Part shown: one piece after another, positions 59,991 through 64,000 of the stretch
Layout of the letters: every line of letters starts with the position of its first letter
Numbering within the stretch: the first letter of the stretch is position 1
NCBI GenBank assembly: GCA_022813625.1
Contig: JAKLMB010000017.1
Location: 248,001-312,000, forward strand
Origin: Aaosphaeria pasadenensis
Taxonomy: Eukaryota; Ascomycota; Dothideomycetes; Pleosporales
Length of the DNA stretch: 64,000 nucleotides
Reading direction: 5' to 3'
Notes under the pieces: generated by a model
What the model was told of the DNA's origin: nothing
Databases searched by the model: none
The model's input: only the letters and a program-made list of their open reading frames with translations
Made by a program: the position numbers and the translations under genes

Positions 59991-60353
59991 ATGTCACTAT
60001 ACCCCAACATCCTCTCCACAAACACCGCCTCCCCGATCCTCCAAAACCCCTTCTCCCAAAACAACCGTTCCCACACCCCTAACCTCCGCCTCAACATCCC
60101 GCACGTCCACATCCCAAAACCGCCTGTCCTACTCCTTGCAGTGCAGACCCTTCTACTTTCTCTGCTCGCACCGAATACGACACAGTTCTCCTCGCCGACC
60201 TATGCCTATATGGAGGACGAGGATATGGCGGAGAGGCGGGAGGATGTGATGGATGAGAGGAGGAGAGTCAGTTGGGTGCAGGAGTATGTGAGCTGTAAGG
60301 AGGGTACCGTGCTGTGTCGGGAGGCGGAGATCGAGAGGTGGGAGAAGCAATGA
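59991..60353 (+). CDS. small hypothetical single-pass membrane protein
   Basis: 120 residues from an ATG in a strong context (AAAACAAA before ATG). The frame stays open upstream without any ATG, so 59991 is the natural start. The N-terminal 40 residues are Asn/Pro/Ser-rich, one hydrophobic segment follows (PVLLLAVQTLLLSLLAPNTT), and then a highly charged C-terminus (MEDEDMAERREDVMDERRR) with two cysteines (SCKEGTVLCREAE). I recognise no family. The coding strand is C-rich in the first half and G-rich in the second, like its convergent neighbour. It may be a small inner-membrane protein, but that is a guess. The charged tail could also be an artefact of purine-rich DNA, so the gene is plausible rather than proven. 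Confidence 0.5.
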   Translation: MSLYPNILSTNTASPILQNPFSQNNRSHTPNLRLNIPHVHIPKPPVLLLAVQTLLLSLLAPNTTQFSSPTYAYMEDEDMAERREDVMDERRRVSWVQEYVSCKEGTVLCREAEIERWEKQ

Positions 60354-60878
60354 TTGATCGAGTCCGAGGAAGAGATATGTAATGTGGGAGGAGAGAGAGA
60401 TGAGGATAAGGAGTGGATTTGATACCCCCAGTTATTTTTGCCATCCATGGAGATGGGCATTTGTATGTAGTGTAGCATGCCTACAATATATTGTTGCTAT
60501 TTATCCTGTATTGAATCTACAAGAAAGGGACTTTTATACATCTCCAAGTCCTACTCCTGAAATGTTATGATAGAAGCAACGACGGATTGTCTTCACACTT
60601 CTTATCAAACCAATACACTGCGTCTACGCTCACCTGGCAAGGAAGACTATTTGTTAAATGTCATCTAAGTCATACACGATACATACGTGGTCTCCTATAG
60701 CCTTCTCGTCTCAAAATATGAACCGTTGGGTATCTACCGCGATGTACTGGTACAGTCTCGCTTCAGGATGAACGCTTTCTTCGTGCTCGCGACGCTTAAC
60801 GGACGACTACTCCTCAACCAGAGCGCCATCACATCATCAATCACCAGGGCACTTCAGCAACACACAACATCCATCCCC
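60354..60878. other. region between convergent 3' ends
   Basis: 525 bp without a gene. It holds the 3' ends of the small membrane protein and the enoyl-CoA hydratase/isomerase gene. Confidence 0.5.
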
Positions 60879-61716
60879 CTACAACTTCGCCTTCTCACCC
60901 TCCTTCCCTACCTCAAACCCCTCCAAAACATCACTATACGCATCCCTCTTCAACACCCCATAAACGCCCCCCTCGGACTTCGCCACCAACCCCCTCTCCT
61001 CAATCAACCCCACACACTCCTCCATCCCACCCAACACATCCACGATCCCCAGCTCGAGCGTCTCTTTCCCACCGAGACGCTTCCCCTCAAGCGCGGCGGT
61101 GCGGTACGCGTGCGGGTGCGCCATCTTGCGCCGGATCATGGTGGCAATGGGCGGCGGGATGCGGAGGCCTATGTCGACCTCGGGGAGGCAGAAGAAGCCT
61201 TTGGAGGGGTTCTGCACGCGGTAGTCGGCGGCCATAGCGATAAAGACGCCGGCGCCGAAGGCGTGGCCGTTTAGAAGCGCGATCGTGGGCATAGGGTAGC
61301 TGGGGGGAAAGGGTCAATCCTCAAAACAATAAAAAAAACATAAGATGTAGATTCGAAGCATATAAGAACGACAAGAAAGATACTTTAGTTTCAAGAAGAA
61401 AATAAAAGGAAAGTTAATCTTACACCATCAACCTCCGCAACAACGGCAGCACCGCCCTCTCCACGATATCCGGATTCTCCCCCACGTGCTCTAGATCGAA
61501 CCCATTGCTGAAAAACTTCTGGTTCGCGGTACTCGTGAACACGACCACTCCTGTCTTCTCTTCTCGCTCCAGCCTGTCGAGCGCCTCCGATAATGCCTCC
61601 AGGAAAGGGGTTGTGACTCGGTTCTGTTTGCCGTGGGAGAAGTCGAGGACGTAGATGCTGGGGGAGGGGGAGGTGCAGGTTATGGTGCCGGAGGGGGAGA
61701 TGGGGATGGTGAACAT
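60879..61716 (-). CDS. peroxisomal enoyl-CoA hydratase/isomerase family protein
   Basis: A crotonase-fold enzyme, most like fungal delta3,delta2-enoyl-CoA isomerases, which shift double bonds so that unsaturated fatty acids can enter beta-oxidation. Exons 61424-61716 and 60879-61299 give 237 residues. The 124-nt phase-2 intron (GTAAGA donor, CCCAG acceptor) joins LLRRLMV to YPMPTIALLNGHAFGAG. Oxyanion-hole segments are visible: NQKFFSNGFDLE near residue 68 and NGHAFGAGVFIAMAADYR near 109. The segment FFCLPEVDIGL, about residue 134, holds a Glu in the usual catalytic neighbourhood. The chain ends in AKL, a peroxisomal PTS1 signal. The length is short for the family but complete. Coding-strand composition switches from C-rich to G-rich. 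Hydratase activity cannot be excluded. Confidence 0.88.
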
Positions 61717-63250
61717 TGTTTTCGATATTGTGCAATTGGAAGGTGGCGTGCTTTATTGATTTGATGTAATTAGATTGGGTTTGAGGGTTTGGCCAGTACA
61801 TGACATCGTCGTTGGAGATATGTTTGAATAAAAATAATGATAGTAATCATAGTACCTGAGATGCCGAGGCAAGTCAGTACGCGTCTGGGGTAAGCTTTCA
61901 CATGGGCTCCACCGAGCTTCCTCCTCACTTTTTCCGGACAGAGAATAAATAGCTGGAGGATAGGTATCGATAAAGGAGAAAAATATTGGAAGGTCGGATA
62001 CATATACTTTGATCTTGAGGTAATAAAGCAAGGAATTCTAGAATGATATACATAAATGCTGAGGAAGAGAGTATAAAGAAGAGGATAGGGATAACGCACT
62101 ACCTCGTTGTTATACATCTTACACAGTATTGAATGGGTTTTATTACATGGCGAAATATACATATCAGGATGTACTTCCATACATAAATTGCTCTAGCAGT
62201 TATTGCCAGGTTGATGTTAGTCCAGAGAATGGAAATCGTTCAAATCTTCTAGCTAGATACACATTGAGTACCTTGGTACCTATGCACCCACCACGTTCAT
62301 GAGATGCATCACAATTCCACATCAACAACGCAAAAAACACATCTCAATCCTGATACGAAGAGATATAGCCAAGCAAGAAACTTTTCTATTGCGTTCAAAA
62401 AAGTACATTTCGTTACGCATCATAAAATTGCAGTACGTCGTTAATAAGTTGTTGTTTTCTTACTTCGGAAATGTTTCTTCCCGAAGTAAAGTATGTTCTG
62501 TATGCAGAGAAAACCAACATTTCCATCCAAGATATCGTACCGAAAAACCTCCTTTTCCTTCCTGTTCCTTCTTCCTTCCTTGCCATCCACCGTGTTCCAC
62601 CTTACACCGGATGCCTTCAAAGCTGATTGTACAGCTTCGTTGCTCCGGGATGTATTTCCGGTTTCCATATCCTACCCTACTATGTGTTTCGAAAACAGAA
62701 AAATGAAGAATGATACATGCGTAGAAGAAAATTTAAAAAAGCGCAACTTGCTGTAAACGATACGCTGAAACGTTGGTCGAACGATGCTGATGCTGATGAT
62801 GCCGATGCTAAAACGCTGTATGCTCGCTTTGCTTTTACTGAACCCGAGGGCAGGACAGACAGACAGACAACACACGCTACGCTACGCTAGAGGTGGAAAA
62901 GAAGATGATATGTATGTGCGTGTGTACGCACGATACTGGTGGGTGATGCGTCCAAAAGGAAAAAGAAAGCGGAACACAAGACCAAGAAATCTAACCAAAG
63001 GGGGAGGGGGAGAAATGATCTTCTCTCCCCTCCCACCCACTGTACGAGAGTAAAAGGACGCCAAAATGCCAGGAATGAAGAGTTAATGGGTTGCCGGAAT
63101 ACGGCTAATGTGTACAAAGATGATGTTGTTTTCATGTTGTGGGTGGCGAAAGTAATATAAAGTCCAGGAGCCGGGATGGATGGGTTTTGAAGAAATGGTA
63201 CAATGAAATTCGTTCACTCTTCTGACGAGGAAAGAGAAGAGGGGGTCAGA
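61717..63250. other. intergenic region of about 1.5 kb
   Basis: Promoter side of the enoyl-CoA hydratase/isomerase gene and 3' side of the right-edge gene. Mostly AT-rich. Frames up to 136 aa show no domain. Short repeats (ACGCT near 62875-62889) only. Confidence 0.5.
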
Positions 63251-64000
63251 TTAGTGGTGGAACAGTCTCCTCAAGCCGGAACTAATCCTGCTTCCCCTCG
63301 GTCTGAGTTTAGGTCTCTCGGCTTCGTCACCAGTGGTGGGAGAAGTAGGTTCGGGAGACTCGCTAGCACGCATGACGACATCCGATGCACGGGTCGCGGG
63401 ACGCTTGTGCATGAGTTTCTTCCAGCTGCCTGCGGTGCCGGGGCGGGAACCGGGGCGAGGGGATGAGGAGAAGAAGCGGGTGGGAGATGAGGGTGGGTAG
63501 TCAGAGTTTGCGGAGTCGACACGTTGATGAGTGTTGTTGTTATGATGTGGGGACCCTGGTGTTGGTGATCGAGGGGAGGAGCTACCACCAGGCATAGCGG
63601 TGGAAGGACGGGTTGGAGAGTCGTGGGGGAAGACGGAGAAGGAATGGTGAGGAGCGACCGAGTGGCGTTTGGTAAGTGTGCGACGCTTGTGTGAAATACC
63701 CTGTCGTTTCTCCATGGCGTGGAGCTGCGCTTCGCTGGCCTTAAGTGCCTTCTTGAGGTCATCCTTCTTCTTGTCGAGGCCTCTGAGTTGGATTGCCGTT
63801 TCGTTACGGAGCATGCGTACGCGTTCGACTTCGCGTGCCCAGGCGTCGAGGTCCTCGTCTCGCGAGCCAACCGTGGAGTTGCTCTGGCGACGGTTTCTCT
63901 CGAGCGTTGGTGCCGGGCTGAGAGTGCGAGCACCCTCTGCCTGGCTCGTGACGCTTTTCGCGCCCGATGCACTGCCTTCAGCCTCGTGAATCGAAGAAGC
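63251..64000 (-). CDS. C-terminal part of a Ser/Pro-rich coiled-coil protein (5' end off the right edge)
   Basis: The visible 249 codons run in one frame from the right edge to a TGA at 63251. The first 60 residues are Ser/Ala/Glu-rich. Then comes a charged, heptad-like helix (DLDAWAREVERVRMLRNE, then LRGLDKKKDDLKKALKASEA), probably a coiled coil, about residues 50-110. The rest is disordered and rich in Ser, Pro, Thr, His and Arg, with repeated SSPRSPTPGSP-like proline-directed phosphorylation sites, a basic segment (GSWKKLMHKRP) and a positively charged end (SRISSGLRRLFHH). I do not recognise the family. Such layouts occur in cytoskeletal or polarity proteins, but nothing here proves that. 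Confidence 0.7.
   Translation of the reverse strand, partial: ASSIHEAEGSASGAKSVTSQAEGARTLSPAPTLERNRRQSNSTVGSRDEDLDAWAREVERVRMLRNETAIQLRGLDKKKDDLKKALKASEAQLHAMEKRQGISHKRRTLTKRHSVAPHHSFSVFPHDSPTRPSTAMPGGSSSPRSPTPGSPHHNNNTHQRVDSANSDYPPSSPTRFFSSSPRPGSRPGTAGSWKKLMHKRPATRASDVVMRASESPEPTSPTTGDEAERPKLRPRGSRISSGLRRLFHH

Overview
This window looks like nuclear DNA of a filamentous ascomycete (Pezizomycotina; several of the proteins read like Dothideomycete versions, but that is inference). The genes carry short introns of about 49-263 nt with GTAAGT/GTGAGT/GTATGT-type donors, CTAAC/CTGAC branch points and YAG acceptors. The families are fungal: a LaeA-type methyltransferase, a UstYa/DUF3328 protein, Rax1, the SAGA subunit Ngg1 and the arsenite pump Acr3. 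There are no operons. I saw no tRNA, rRNA, intact transposon or CRISPR array.

Layout, left to right. 1-1.8 kb: most of an ELL elongation-factor gene (minus, cut by the left edge). 1.8-12.8 kb: an 11 kb gene desert full of microsatellites. 12.8-28.3 kb: a gene-dense block with the APC/C-type E2 ubc11 (minus), an RMND1/Sif2-family membrane protein (minus), a UstYa-like protein (plus), a conserved hypothetical protein (minus), Rax1 (minus), a 2-oxoglutarate/Fe(II) prolyl-hydroxylase-like enzyme (plus), Ngg1/Ada3 (minus) and a PA-TM-RING ubiquitin-ligase-like protein (plus). 28.3-34.3 kb: gene-free. 34.3-36.0 kb: an eight-exon LaeA-like methyltransferase (minus). 36.0-46.3 kb: a second desert. 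46.3-49.6 kb: acr3 (minus) and a gene with one in-frame nonsense codon (minus). 53.0-53.7 kb: a small three-exon RING-H2 membrane protein (plus). 56.3-57.7 kb: a bHLH transcription factor (plus). 60.0-61.7 kb: a convergent pair, a small membrane protein (plus) and a peroxisomal enoyl-CoA hydratase/isomerase (minus). 63.25 kb to the right edge: the 3' end of a serine/proline-rich coiled-coil protein (minus).

The genes do not form a pathway. ELL and Ngg1 both serve RNA polymerase II transcription. The E2 and the two RING-H2 proteins are ubiquitin-system parts, but nothing shows that they work together. The lone LaeA-like and UstYa-like genes have no biosynthetic backbone gene near them.

The most unusual signals are not genes. 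Two convergent gene pairs and two gene-free blocks switch abruptly from C-rich to G-rich on the same strand. An exact 9-mer, TACGGAGTA, occurs 11 times outside coding exons. There is a perfect 22-bp palindrome, a patch of nine GTAC tetramers in 81 bp, an inverted CCAAT pair enclosing two ACGCGC boxes upstream of ubc11, and a possible leader with a start-stop element, a uORF and a hairpin ahead of the bHLH gene. Exon boundaries were placed by eye from reading frame, splice signals and remembered family conservation; none was checked against RNA or a database.
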